64,000 nucleotides of DNA from Owenweeksia hongkongensis DSM 17368 (lineage in GTDB: Bacteria; Bacteroidota; Bacteroidia; Flavobacteriales; Schleiferiaceae): contig NC_016599.1 of the NCBI RefSeq assembly GCF_000236705.1, positions 1,302,001-1,366,000 on the forward strand, read 5' to 3'. Numbering within the stretch: position 1 is the first letter of the stretch; the number at the start of each line of letters is the position of its first letter. Position numbers and translations under genes: made by a program. The notes beneath the pieces are model-generated. The model made no database searches. It was given only the letters and a program-made list of their open reading frames with translations, and had not been told where the DNA came from. Positions 51,017 through 60,546 of the stretch are shown piece after piece.

Positions 51017-51090
51017 TGGAGAATATCGGAGTCGAACCGATGACCTCCTGCGTGCAAGGCAGGCGCTCTAGCCAGCTGAGCTAATCCCCC
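51017..51090 (-). tRNA. tRNA-Ala (anticodon TGC)
   Basis: A 74-base cloverleaf on the minus strand with GGGGGATTAGCTCAGCTGG, anticodon loop CTTGCAC and T arm GGTTCGACTCC. The terminal CCA is not encoded. It lies in the 16S-23S spacer. Confidence 0.96.
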
Positions 51091-51102
51091 TTTTCTAAAT
51101 TG

Positions 51103-51176
51103 TAGTCCCGCGCAGACTTGAACTGCGGACCTCTACATTATCAGTGTAGCGCTCTAACCAGCTGAGCTACGGGACT
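51103..51176 (-). tRNA. tRNA-Ile (anticodon GAT)
   Basis: A 74-base cloverleaf on the minus strand with AGTCCCGTAGCTCAGCTGG, anticodon loop CTGATAA and T arm AGTTCAAGTCT. The terminal CCA is not encoded. It is 12 bases upstream of tRNA-Ala in transcription order. Confidence 0.96.
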
Positions 51177-51244
51177 TTATTTCCTGAAGAAATGATCCCC
51201 GTTTCAAAACTGATGTAAGACTTCAGAAAAGGAAAAAAAGAAAA

Positions 51245-51279
51245 GAAAAAGAAGGGAAATATAACCTCAAAAGAAGTTC
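51245..51279 (-). repeat. 3' arm of the 16S rRNA processing stem
   Basis: Complementary to 52826-52865 with a few bulges; shared blocks include GAAAAAGAAGG, TAACCTC and AAAAGA. The arms bracket the 16S gene. Confidence 0.75.
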
Positions 51280-51288
51280 TATTCTCTA

Positions 51289-52810
<1,522 letters not shown>

Positions 52811-52825
52811 AGTTTGTTTGATTCT

Positions 52826-52865
52826 GAACTCTTTTGACGAGGTTACATTTCTTACCTTCTTTTTC
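52826..52865 (-). repeat. 5' arm of the 16S rRNA processing stem
   Basis: Complement of 51245-51279, located between the boxA-like site and the 16S 5' end. Confidence 0.75.
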
Positions 52866-52869
52866 TTCT

Positions 52870-52885
52870 CAATATTGTAAAGAAC
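52870..52885 (-). promoter_or_regulatory. boxA-like antitermination site in the 16S leader
   Basis: The minus strand reads GTTCTTTACAATATTG, like the boxA core and like the copy before 23S. It is downstream of the first promoter and upstream of the 16S processing stem, the usual place. Confidence 0.65.
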
Positions 52886-52917
52886 TCTCTTTTGTATCTT
52901 CCGATTTTTTCGGGCTG

Positions 52918-52947
52918 CAAATGTAAGAACATTTTCTACTCTCACAA
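52918..52947 (-). promoter_or_regulatory. rRNA operon promoter P1
   Basis: Minus-strand TTG, 19-base spacer, TACATTTG (exact TAnnTTTG), then CAGCCC directly after the -7 box. It is the promoter nearest to 16S. Confidence 0.8.
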
Positions 52948-53000
52948 CCTTTTTGAAAACATTTTTTAAAAAGCCTTTCAGCTCTCTAAATTTCGGACGG

Positions 53001-53030
53001 CAAATATAAAACGACTTTCTAAACTATAAA
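53001..53030 (-). promoter_or_regulatory. rRNA operon promoter P2
   Basis: Minus-strand TTT in place of TTG, 19-base spacer, TATATTTG, then CCGTCC. It is 83 bases upstream of P1. Confidence 0.7.
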
Positions 53031-53091
53031 GCTTTTTCTTTCATTTTATTTTTAATCTCTTTGCTTCCATCCAGCGCTCTGAATGGGGCGG

Positions 53092-53121
53092 CAAAAGTAA
53101 TGCGCTTTTTTAATTACACAA
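53092..53121 (-). promoter_or_regulatory. rRNA operon promoter P3
   Basis: Minus-strand TTG, 19-base spacer, TACTTTTG, then CCGCCCC. It is 91 bases upstream of P2. Confidence 0.8.
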
Positions 53122-53273
53122 GCTTTTTTTGAAGATTTTTTTTTCATCCGTCAGGCGAGCTTTTTCTTTCCTGAGATTAACCTAAGCTAATCTCTCTCCC
53201 TCCTACTCTCTACCTGATGTCTCCGCAATCTGTCGATGAACTTTCCGTTGTGACTATGTCTCTAACGGGGCGG

Positions 53274-53303
53274 CAAATGTACTCCAGTTTTTGACTCCCG
53301 CAA
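53274..53303 (-). promoter_or_regulatory. rRNA operon promoter P4
   Basis: Minus-strand TTG, 19-base spacer, TACATTTG, then CCGCCCC. It is 182 bases upstream of P3. The rest of the 52811-53447 gap contains no supported gene. Confidence 0.75.
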
Positions 53304-53393
53304 GTACCACTAACCCTTTTTCTTCCTCCTCTTTACTTATTATCTGGTTTTGAGGGAGTTTAATTTTGGGTTAAGGATAAATTAATTTGCTGT

Positions 53394-53424
53394 AAAGAAA
53401 AAGCCCCACCAAAAGGCAGGGCTT
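53394..53424 (-). terminator. Terminator after the peptidylprolyl isomerase operon
   Basis: Stem AAGCCCnnCC / GGnnGGGCTT around an AAAA loop at 53401-53424 (two internal mismatches), followed on the minus strand by five T. It lies 23 bases past the stop and insulates the operon from the rRNA promoters. Confidence 0.72.
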
Positions 53425-53447
53425 AATACCGAATATGGATTATAATG

Positions 53448-54380
53448 TTAGCCGGCTTTAACCAACTTCACATCAAATATCAACCATGCATTAGGAGGAA
53501 TAACGCCACCAGCACCACGAGCACCGTAGCCTAAAGCTGGAGGAATTACTAATCTGGCCTCATCTCCTTCATTAAGAAGCATAATGCCTTCGTCCCAACC
53601 ATTGATAACCTGGCCCACTCCTACAGGGAAAGTAATAGGCTGGCCACGCATTGCTGAATCATCGAAAACATCGCCATTCTCCAACATACCTTTATAATGT
53701 ACTGACACATTTTTACCTTTTACAGGTTTCTTCCCTTCACCTTTGGTGGTAATCTTGTAACGAAGTCCGGATTTTGTCTTATCAAAACCTTCAGATAAAG
53801 CATCAATTTTTGCCATGGCGGCATCTTTTGCTTTTTGCTTCATTTCATCCTGCTTATTGATGTACTCATTAAAAGTAGCTACAGCATCAAAAGCTTGAGC
53901 CGTCTCTCCTATTCTATCAATAGTTAAAGATTCAATTAAATCTCCTTGCTTAATAGCATCAACGACACCCTGACCTTCTATTACTTTACCAAACACGGTA
54001 TGCTTATTATCCAACCATGCTGTTTCCACATGAGTGATAAAAAATTGACTACCATTGGTACCTGGTCCTGCATTTGCCATGGACAAAACTCCAGGACCGT
54101 CATGTGTTAATGAGTTATCAAACTCATCAGGGAAATTATATCCCGGACCACCGGCACCGGTACCCTGAGGATCTCCACCCTGAATCATGAAGTTATCAAT
54201 AACGCGATGGAACTTCAAACCATCATAATAAGGTTGTCCCTTATCGCGAGCGTCATTTTCGATATCTCCTTCGGCAAGACCCACAAAGTTGGCCACCGTC
54301 ATTGGAGTTTTATCAAAATGAAGCTCCACTCTAATCAATCCTTTGGAGGTTTCAAACCTCGCGTACATTCCGTCTTTCAT
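53448..54380 (-). CDS. Cytoplasmic cyclophilin-FKBP fusion peptidylprolyl isomerase
   Basis: A 310-residue protein with two prolyl isomerase domains. Residues 5-165 are a cyclophilin with [13 protein letters not shown] (catalytic Arg), GSQFFIT and [10 protein letters not shown]. Residues ~215-308 are an FKBP with [30 protein letters not shown] and LIFDVKL. There is no signal peptide, so it should be cytoplasmic. It is a tandem paralogue of the next gene upstream (4-base gap), which carries a lipoprotein signal. Confidence 0.9.
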   Translation of the reverse strand: MKDGMYARFETSKGLIRVELHFDKTPMTVANFVGLAEGDIENDARDKGQPYYDGLKFHRVIDNFMIQGGDPQGTGAGGPGYNFPDEFDNSLTHDGPGVLSMANAGPGTNGSQFFITHVETAWLDNKHTVFGKVIEGQGVVDAIKQGDLIESLTIDRIGETAQAFDAVATFNEYINKQDEMKQKAKDAAMAKIDALSEGFDKTKSGLRYKITTKGEGKKPVKGKNVSVHYKGMLENGDVFDDSAMRGQPITFPVGVGQVINGWDEGIMLLNEGDEARLVIPPALGYGARGAGGVIPPNAWLIFDVKLVKAG

Positions 54381-54384
54381 CTTC

Positions 54385-55479
54385 TTATTTAATACCTACC
54401 ATCTCAACATCAAAAATCAACCAAGCATTTGGAGGAATTACACCACCGGCTCCACGAGCGCCATAACCTAAATTTGGAGGGATAATCAATTTGTACTTAT
54501 CGCCAACATTCATTAGGCTCATACCTTCTTTCCAACCTTCAATAACTCTAGCTTGTGGACCGTACTGCACATCAAAAGGAGCGTAAGGTTCTCTTTGTGC
54601 ATTGTAAACACCTTCTTTTTGAGCAAGCTCTTTAATACTTGTGTCAAATAAAGTACCATTTACCAAGTAACCAGCATAATGCATTTGCACAGTTTGACCT
54701 TCTGTTGGCTTAGCACCATCTCCTTCTTCTGTTACAATATAATAAAGACCGCTTTCAGTGGATTGAGCTTCAGCTTTAAGCTTTTCCAACTCTTTCATTC
54801 CTTCAGCATCCTTTTTTGCTTGCTCTTCTGCTTTTTTAGCAGCAGCCTTTTTAGCATCTTCTTGTGCAGATTCAAATACTTTTGGAGCATCAAACTTCTC
54901 AGCAGCTTTTCCTTTACGAATGATGGTTACATTATTAAGGATGTCATCCTGCTTAATAGCATCAACTACGTCCTGCCCCATTTCTACTTTACCAAAAATG
55001 GAATGCTTACCATCTAGCCATGGAGTAGCTTTGTGTGTAATGAAGAATTGGCTTCCGTTGGTTCCAGGACCAGAATTGGCCATAGAAAGAACACCAGGAC
55101 CCTCATGTTTCAATGATTCATCAAACTCATCAGGGAAATTATATCCCGGGCCACCAGCACCAGTACCCTGAGGGTCACCTCCTTGAATCATAAAATCTTT
55201 GATAACACGGTGAAATTTCAAACCATCATAAAATGGCTGGCCTGCTTCCTTTGTATTATTTTCAATAGTTCCTTCTGCAAGACCTACGAAGTTAGCCACA
55301 GTCATTGGCGTCTTATCATAATACAGTTTCAAAAGGATATCACCTTGTGAGGTGTTCATTTTAGCATACATGCCATCTTCAAGCTCTACTTTTTCGCCAT
55401 TTACCATTACGCTGTTTTGCGAATTGCAGCTACTCATGATACCCGCAAATAGAAGTGCGGTCATTAAAAGGTTTCTCAT
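54385..55479 (-). CDS. Cyclophilin-FKBP fusion peptidylprolyl isomerase, probable lipoprotein
   Basis: A 364-residue protein. The N-terminus is a lipoprotein signal with a lipobox-like IMSSC. A cyclophilin domain ([30 protein letters not shown]) and an FKBP domain ([25 protein letters not shown]) are joined by a lysine- and alanine-rich helix (~residues 200-235), longer than in its paralogue. It probably folds proteins in the periplasm. It lies 5 bases downstream of the FKBP lipoprotein gene. Confidence 0.9.
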   Translation of the reverse strand: MRNLLMTALLFAGIMSSCNSQNSVMVNGEKVELEDGMYAKMNTSQGDILLKLYYDKTPMTVANFVGLAEGTIENNTKEAGQPFYDGLKFHRVIKDFMIQGGDPQGTGAGGPGYNFPDEFDESLKHEGPGVLSMANSGPGTNGSQFFITHKATPWLDGKHSIFGKVEMGQDVVDAIKQDDILNNVTIIRKGKAAEKFDAPKVFESAQEDAKKAAAKKAEEQAKKDAEGMKELEKLKAEAQSTESGLYYIVTEEGDGAKPTEGQTVQMHYAGYLVNGTLFDTSIKELAQKEGVYNAQREPYAPFDVQYGPQARVIEGWKEGMSLMNVGDKYKLIIPPNLGYGARGAGGVIPPNAWLIFDVEMVGIK

Positions 55480-55484
55480 AATTG

Positions 55485-56054
55485 TTATGATTTCGATTTT
55501 TGGATTTTTACAACTTTTAGTTCATACACCAGTGCCGTCTTGGGAGGAACACGATCTTGATCACCCGCCACGCCAAAGGCGAGGTGCGAAGGTAATATAA
55601 ACAGCCCCTTATCCCCAAGGCCCAGTTTTTTGAGGCTTTCATGCAGCCCAATCTCCGCATCTTGCTTATCTATTTTGATATGGCCATTGCCTAATTGTCT
55701 TGACGTGAAAAGCAGACTACCATTGAGCATGGAAATATCATACTCATATTCCACAATGTCTTCTGTTTCCACCATTTCTATAGCAGAACTATCCTCTAAT
55801 ATGGTATAATACATACCCAAACCTGTACGCTCTACCTTTAGATTTCTATCCTTAATATATGCATCAATGGATTCGCGCTCTTTGCGTAAAAAATCACGCT
55901 GCACTTCCACTTGTTCGTCTTCGGTCATCGGGCGGTGCTCGTGGTCTTCGCCCTTGCTTTGCTTACTTGAACATTGGCAACTAATAGCCGCAAAGCCCAC
56001 AATAAACAGGTATATTGAAATTCTCAAAGTTTTATTTTTTAGCAAGCTCCTCAT
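55485..56054 (-). CDS. FKBP-type peptidylprolyl isomerase lipoprotein, GldI-like
   Basis: A 189-residue lipoprotein (lipobox around AAISC) with a helical stretch and an FKBP-like domain: VEYEYDISMLNGSLLF, IGLHESLKKLGLGDKG and FILPSHLAFG. Flavobacterial GldI, needed for gliding and type IX secretion, has this size and layout and, as I recall, lies beside nrnA as here. The assignment is by context and not proven. It overlaps nrnA by 23 bases. Confidence 0.78.
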   Translation of the reverse strand: MRSLLKNKTLRISIYLFIVGFAAISCQCSSKQSKGEDHEHRPMTEDEQVEVQRDFLRKERESIDAYIKDRNLKVERTGLGMYYTILEDSSAIEMVETEDIVEYEYDISMLNGSLLFTSRQLGNGHIKIDKQDAEIGLHESLKKLGLGDKGLFILPSHLAFGVAGDQDRVPPKTALVYELKVVKIQKSKS

Positions 56055-57048
56055 ACTGTGGCAAAAGTGCCTTCAATTTTTCAATTGTTTCTTCCATACT
56101 TACTTCACTAATCCCACCTGCTGCATTTATATGCCCGCCTCCATTAAAGTGATCGCGTGCCAATTGGTTTACATTAAAATCGCCTTTAGAGCGAAATGAC
56201 ATTTTAATACGATTATCTTTTTCCGAAAGGAAAACACTCATAATGGTGCCTTCCATGGTAAGACCATAGTTCACAAAACCTTCAGTATCGCCCTTTTGGT
56301 AATCAAATTCATCCAAATCAGAAGCAGATAAACTCATGATAGCCGATTGATATTGTGGAAATACCTCCATCCTTTCCAGACATCGGCTCAGCAGTTTCAA
56401 TCTATTTCTAGAATTAGTATCATATATAGATGATGCAATTTCTTGCGGAAGAACACCTTTTTCCATCAATCTAGCCACAGCTCGGTGAGTAGTTGGCGTG
56501 GTGCTGCTAAACCGAAAGTTACCGGTGTCCGTCATTATTCCTGTGTACAAGCAATCAGCCGACTCCTTATTTATATACTCGTCCCAGCCCAAAGCTTGCG
56601 CTAAATGAAAAACCATTTCACAGGTGCTGGACATATTGGTATCTGAATACAAAACGGTGGCAAAATCATCTGGTTGCTGATGATGGTCTATCACCAATCT
56701 TTTGGCTGCAGCCGAGGCAAGTACATCGCGCATATCTCCACTCCTGGAGAGTGAATTATAATCCAGATATATTATAAGGTCTGTATTCTTCAATACTTCA
56801 GAAGCAACTTCATGATTATCTTCAAAAATGATAACCTCATCATCACCCTTCATCCACTTCAAAAACTTTGGATAAATATTAGGAACGATTACCGTTACCT
56901 TTTTGCCCTGCTGGCGCAAAATTTCTTTTAAACCCAAGGCACTTCCCATGGCATCACCATCGGGGCCTACATGGTTTGTAATTACAATATTTTGAGCATC
57001 AGCAAGGAGGCTCTGCGCCCCTTGCACTATCGATTCATCTATCTTCAT
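56032..57048 (-). CDS. nrnA: DHH-family phosphoesterase, NrnA-like (oligoribonuclease/pAp phosphatase)
   Basis: A 338-residue DHH/DHHA1 protein: TNHVGPDGDAMGSALG (metal site), IYLDYN, the DHHQQ motif and the C-terminal GGGHINAAGG DHHA1 signature. It degrades nanoRNAs and 3'-phosphoadenosine 5'-phosphate. It is first in the minus operon; an exact TATCTTTG box ends five bases before its ATG. Confidence 0.9.
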   Translation of the reverse strand: MKIDESIVQGAQSLLADAQNIVITNHVGPDGDAMGSALGLKEILRQQGKKVTVIVPNIYPKFLKWMKGDDEVIIFEDNHEVASEVLKNTDLIIYLDYNSLSRSGDMRDVLASAAAKRLVIDHHQQPDDFATVLYSDTNMSSTCEMVFHLAQALGWDEYINKESADCLYTGIMTDTGNFRFSSTTPTTHRAVARLMEKGVLPQEIASSIYDTNSRNRLKLLSRCLERMEVFPQYQSAIMSLSASDLDEFDYQKGDTEGFVNYGLTMEGTIMSVFLSEKDNRIKMSFRSKGDFNVNQLARDHFNGGGHINAAGGISEVSMEETIEKLKALLPQYEELAKK

Positions 57049-57053
57049 TATCG

Positions 57054-57061
57054 CAAAGATA
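57054..57061 (-). promoter_or_regulatory. Candidate -7 element of the nrnA operon
   Basis: Minus-strand TATCTTTG matches TAnnTTTG exactly and lies only five bases before the start codon. No clear -33 box. Transcription would start at or next to the ATG. Confidence 0.5.
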
Positions 57062-57133
57062 TATTTCTTCCCAAGGTAGCGTCATGTTTTACATTTTGCT
57101 TTTAGCCAAAATACCTACATATCGTTTTAAATA

Positions 57134-57141
57134 TATCTTTG
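57134..57141 (+). promoter_or_regulatory. Candidate -7 element of the UMF1 transporter gene
   Basis: TATCTTTG (exact TAnnTTTG), seven bases before the ATG at 57149. No clear -33 box. It is divergent from the identical box of nrnA. Confidence 0.45.
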
Positions 57142-57148
57142 GGGCCCT

Positions 57149-58438
57149 ATGGACAAGAAAACTAAAAACGGCTGGGCCTTTTACGACTGGGCAAACTCAG
57201 TTTATTCATTGGTGATTAGCACTGCTATTTTCCCAATATACTTTCACAGTGTAACTTCTACCGATGATTCCAGCATGGTTGACTTTCTGGGAATACCCTA
57301 TGAAAATATGGCCATTTATAGCTACTCGCTCTCATTTTCATTTTTTATTGTAGCCATTATTTCTCCTGTACTTTCAGGAATTGCTGATTATACAGGTAAG
57401 AAAAAGCGCTTCCTTCAATTTTTCTGCTACTTGGGTTCAGTTAGTTGCGCCTCGCTTTTCTTTTTTGATGGCTCAAATATCTATTTTGGATTAGGTATGA
57501 GCGTATTGGCCAGCATTGGATTTTGGGGAAGTTTGGTTTTTTACAATGCTTTCCTTCCTGAGATTGCTCCGCCTGAAGAGCAGGATGCGCTTAGCGCCAA
57601 AGGATTCTCAATGGGGTACATAGGCGCAGCATTATTACTTATTCTCAATTTGGTGATGGTAATGAAACCTGAGCTTTTCGGCTTTTCAGATTCTGGCCAA
57701 GCTAGCCGTGTAAGTTTTCTATTAGTAGGAATCTGGTGGGCTGGCTTTGCTCAAGTTACCTTCAAAAGACTACCAGACAATGTTTACAAACGGAAACCAA
57801 AGGAAAGGTACATTTTGCTTGGATATAGGGAATTGGGAAAGGTTATTCATCAGTTAAAAGGTGAAATGGCCTTACGAAGATTTTTGTACAGCTTCTTTTT
57901 TTACAGCATGGGCGTGCAAACCGTAATACTATTGGCCAGTGCCTTTGGCGATCAGGAATTGGGAATGGATTCGTCCAAACTGATTCTCACCATTCTTATT
58001 ATTCAATTTGTGGCCATTGCCGGTTCCTATTTGTTTGCCTTTATTTCCAGAAAGTATGGAAATATTCAAGCTATAAAAATCTGCATCATCGTTTGGATAT
58101 TTGTGTGTTTGGGGGCATTCACACTGAGTAAAAGCGACCCTACAGCTGAATATAAATTTTACGCCATAGCCGCAATGGTAGGCATGGTATTAGGGGGTAT
58201 ACAAGCCATAAGCCGCAGTACTTATTCTAAGCTCCTGCCTGAAACAAAATCTCACGCAAGTTTTTTTAGCTTTTATGATGTTAGTGAAAAGGTAGCTATT
58301 GTGTTGGGCACTCTAGCTTATGGCTGGCTTATTCAGGCTACCGGCAGCATGAAAATGAGCGTTCTCGCCTTGATGGCATTTTTTATAATTGGGTATTTTC
58401 TATTGTTGAGGGTAGGCAAATCACGCCATGTGCATTAG
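57149..58438 (+). CDS. MFS transporter, UMF1 (Atg22-like) family
   Basis: A 429-residue permease with about 12 hydrophobic helices. The N-terminal WAFYDWANSVYSLVI motif is diagnostic for the UMF1/Atg22 family, and GGIQAISRSTYSKLLP marks the second half. Family members export amino acids or related small molecules; the substrate is unknown. Its stop interlocks by 4 bases with that of the convergent OB-fold gene. Confidence 0.92.
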   Translation: MDKKTKNGWAFYDWANSVYSLVISTAIFPIYFHSVTSTDDSSMVDFLGIPYENMAIYSYSLSFSFFIVAIISPVLSGIADYTGKKKRFLQFFCYLGSVSCASLFFFDGSNIYFGLGMSVLASIGFWGSLVFYNAFLPEIAPPEEQDALSAKGFSMGYIGAALLLILNLVMVMKPELFGFSDSGQASRVSFLLVGIWWAGFAQVTFKRLPDNVYKRKPKERYILLGYRELGKVIHQLKGEMALRRFLYSFFFYSMGVQTVILLASAFGDQELGMDSSKLILTILIIQFVAIAGSYLFAFISRKYGNIQAIKICIIVWIFVCLGAFTLSKSDPTAEYKFYAIAAMVGMVLGGIQAISRSTYSKLLPETKSHASFFSFYDVSEKVAIVLGTLAYGWLIQATGSMKMSVLALMAFFIIGYFLLLRVGKSRHVH

Positions 58439-58821
58439 AGTTTTATACAATTATCCATTTTCACCTCTTCTAGTAAATCGTCAAAAGCTATTACGCGGCC
58501 TTTTATCGTAATCTCATCACCGGCCTGGATACCACTAACATCGTGACCAGTGAGAATTGTACAGTTTAATATATTATCCATAATAATGTAAGAATCGGTT
58601 ATTTCCATAGCAGTACCACTTACCTCTACCACTTTATCCACATACTTTTCATTTGCCGCTTCCTGATTGTTTCTAAAATCGCTTACGATCTCCTCTGCCG
58701 AGATTTGATAACTCGCAGTTTCACTTGAAGGATCTCTGTGTGGCTTATTAAAAACATAGAAATATGCTCCCACCCCTCCTAATAGTACTAGTACGACAAT
58801 TACAAGTATTCCTTTTTTCAT
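58435..58821 (-). CDS. Membrane-anchored OB-fold (tRNA_anti-like) protein
   Basis: A 128-residue protein with one N-terminal membrane helix (~residues 4-25) and an OB-fold of the tRNA_anti-like type (KVVEVSGTAMEI, GDEITIKGRVIAFDD). It is probably anchored in the periplasm. The ligand is unknown. Confidence 0.8.
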   Translation of the reverse strand: MKKGILVIVVLVLLGGVGAYFYVFNKPHRDPSSETASYQISAEEIVSDFRNNQEAANEKYVDKVVEVSGTAMEITDSYIIMDNILNCTILTGHDVSGIQAGDEITIKGRVIAFDDLLEEVKMDNCIKL

Positions 58822-58881
58822 AGTTTAAACTTTAGTGTATGGTAATTTACTTTATTTTAGACTGACCTATTTCACACAAAT

Positions 58882-59604
58882 ATGCTTAAAAATTCATTAC
58901 GCCTACTTTTGGGGCTTGTCATAATTGCAGTTTCCTGTACACACGATCCTTTTCCTGCCAAACCAAATGGGGCTGGAAATGATACTATTCAAAATCCTAT
59001 TGATACATCAAAACCAGGAAAGCCATGCCACCCTGATACGGTGTATTACGAAAGGGATATTCAGCCCATACTTACTGCCAGCTGTGCATTTAGTGGTTGC
59101 CATGATGCCGTCACAAGAGAAGATGGTGTTCAACTGACAGATTACAATTCGGTGATGAATACCGCTGATGTACGCCCTGGTAATTTGAGCGGAAGTGACT
59201 TATATGAGGTAATAACTGATAATGACCCGGATGACCGTATGCCTCCCCCACCTCGAAATGCTCTAAGCCCAAGCCAAATAACGCTTATCGCAAAATGGAT
59301 AAATCAAGGCGCATTGAATTTGAAGTGTGATGATTGTGAAACCACGAACCTTACCTACGCTAATGGTATCAAGGCTATTTTTGACAATAATTGTGCAATC
59401 TGTCACAAAGGTGCATTTGCAAGTGCAGGCCTTAGTCTTACTACCTATCAAGAAGTAAAAGATGCTCTGGTAAGTCCGCTTGACCTCTTAATACGTATAA
59501 ATGGTGGGGACAATAGTAACCCAACTATGCCACAAGGCGGAAAAATGCCTCAATGTAACATAGACAAAATAGAAGCCTGGTACAACAACGGAATGCCTCA
59601 ATAA
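58882..59604 (+). CDS. Cytochrome-c-like lipoprotein with two haem motifs
   Basis: A 240-residue lipoprotein (signal ending AVSC19). The first domain has the unusual spacing C68-x4-C73-H74 and a possible Met ligand at 120 in DRMPPPP; the second has a canonical C171-x2-C174-H175 and a GGKMPQC segment. It is probably a periplasmic c-type cytochrome-related protein. Haem attachment at the CX4CH site is uncertain. It overlaps the next gene by one base. Confidence 0.8.
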   Translation: MLKNSLRLLLGLVIIAVSCTHDPFPAKPNGAGNDTIQNPIDTSKPGKPCHPDTVYYERDIQPILTASCAFSGCHDAVTREDGVQLTDYNSVMNTADVRPGNLSGSDLYEVITDNDPDDRMPPPPRNALSPSQITLIAKWINQGALNLKCDDCETTNLTYANGIKAIFDNNCAICHKGAFASAGLSLTTYQEVKDALVSPLDLLIRINGGDNSNPTMPQGGKMPQCNIDKIEAWYNNGMPQ

Positions 59605-59981
59605 TGAATAGAAAAGGAAAAATATCACTCACTTGTGGAACACTCCTGTTCATCGCCAGTGCATGTTATAATGATAATAAGGAAGAAATTTATCAGAATG
59701 CAAATAATGACTGCGACACCAGTAATGTGACTTACTCAGCCACCATAAAAGCTATTGTAACTGCTAATTGTGCAATTTCTGGCTGCCACTCGGGAACTAA
59801 TCCCTCTGCAAATTTGGATTATACCTCCTATGCTGATTTAGAAACATCAGCAAGCAACGGTGCTTTAGTAAATAGAATAAATGGGCGCGGTGCTCTTATG
59901 CCTCAAGGCGGACCAGCTTTACCCGAATGTCAAATCACTCAAATTGAAACATGGGTGAACGATGGTGCTCCAAATAATTAA
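59604..59981 (+). CDS. Small cytochrome-c-like lipoprotein
   Basis: A 125-residue lipoprotein (signal ending IASAC21) with a single domain carrying C56-x4-C61-H62 and a possible distal methionine in ALMPQGGP. It is clearly related to the preceding protein (shared PQGG.. and WVNDGAP/WYNNGMP ends), so probably a domain duplication. It lies 16 bases before the YceI gene. Confidence 0.8.
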   Translation: MNRKGKISLTCGTLLFIASACYNDNKEEIYQNANNDCDTSNVTYSATIKAIVTANCAISGCHSGTNPSANLDYTSYADLETSASNGALVNRINGRGALMPQGGPALPECQITQIETWVNDGAPNN

Positions 59982-59997
59982 TAAAAAAGAAAATACT

Positions 59998-60546
59998 ATG
60001 AAAACGAGAATTCACCTATTAAGCATTGCCTTGCTTCTAACAGCAAGCCTTTCAGCTCAAAAAATTTTCACCAGAACGGGATATGTAAAGTTCTACTCTG
60101 AAGCTCCAATAGAAAACATAGAAGCGGTAAACAAGCAAGTTTCCAGCGTAATTGAAATCGGTGATGGCAGCTTCGCTTTCCTAGTTCCTATCAAAGGTTT
60201 TGTTTTTGAAAAAGCTTTGATGCAAGAGCACTTTAATGAAAACTACATGGAAAGTGGAAAGTATCCCAAAGGCTCTTTTCAAGGTAAAATCAAAGACATT
60301 GGTAGTATAAACTTTGAAAAAGATGGCGAATACCAAGCTACTTTTACGGGTACTATGAATATTCACGGTGTAGAAAAAGAGCTTACAGAGAAAGCCACAA
60401 TTACTATAAAAGGTGGAAAAGCCAGTTTGAACGCCAAGTTTAACCTTCGACCAGAGGATTATGGAATAAAAATACCTGCTGGCAAAAGAGATAATATTTC
60501 TGAAATAGTGGAAGTTACCGTGAAAATGGATTATGAGAAAAAATAA
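59998..60546 (+). CDS. YceI-family periplasmic protein
   Basis: About 182 residues with a signal peptide (ending SLSAQ) and a YceI lipocalin-like barrel: FLVPIKGFVFEKALM, FNENYMESGKYPKGSF, GTMNIHGVEKELTEKA. YceI proteins bind isoprenoid-type lipids such as quinones. I use the ATG at 59998 with its signal peptide, not the earlier in-frame start inside the upstream gene. It overlaps the next gene by 14 bases. Confidence 0.9.
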   Translation: MKTRIHLLSIALLLTASLSAQKIFTRTGYVKFYSEAPIENIEAVNKQVSSVIEIGDGSFAFLVPIKGFVFEKALMQEHFNENYMESGKYPKGSFQGKIKDIGSINFEKDGEYQATFTGTMNIHGVEKELTEKATITIKGGKASLNAKFNLRPEDYGIKIPAGKRDNISEIVEVTVKMDYEKK

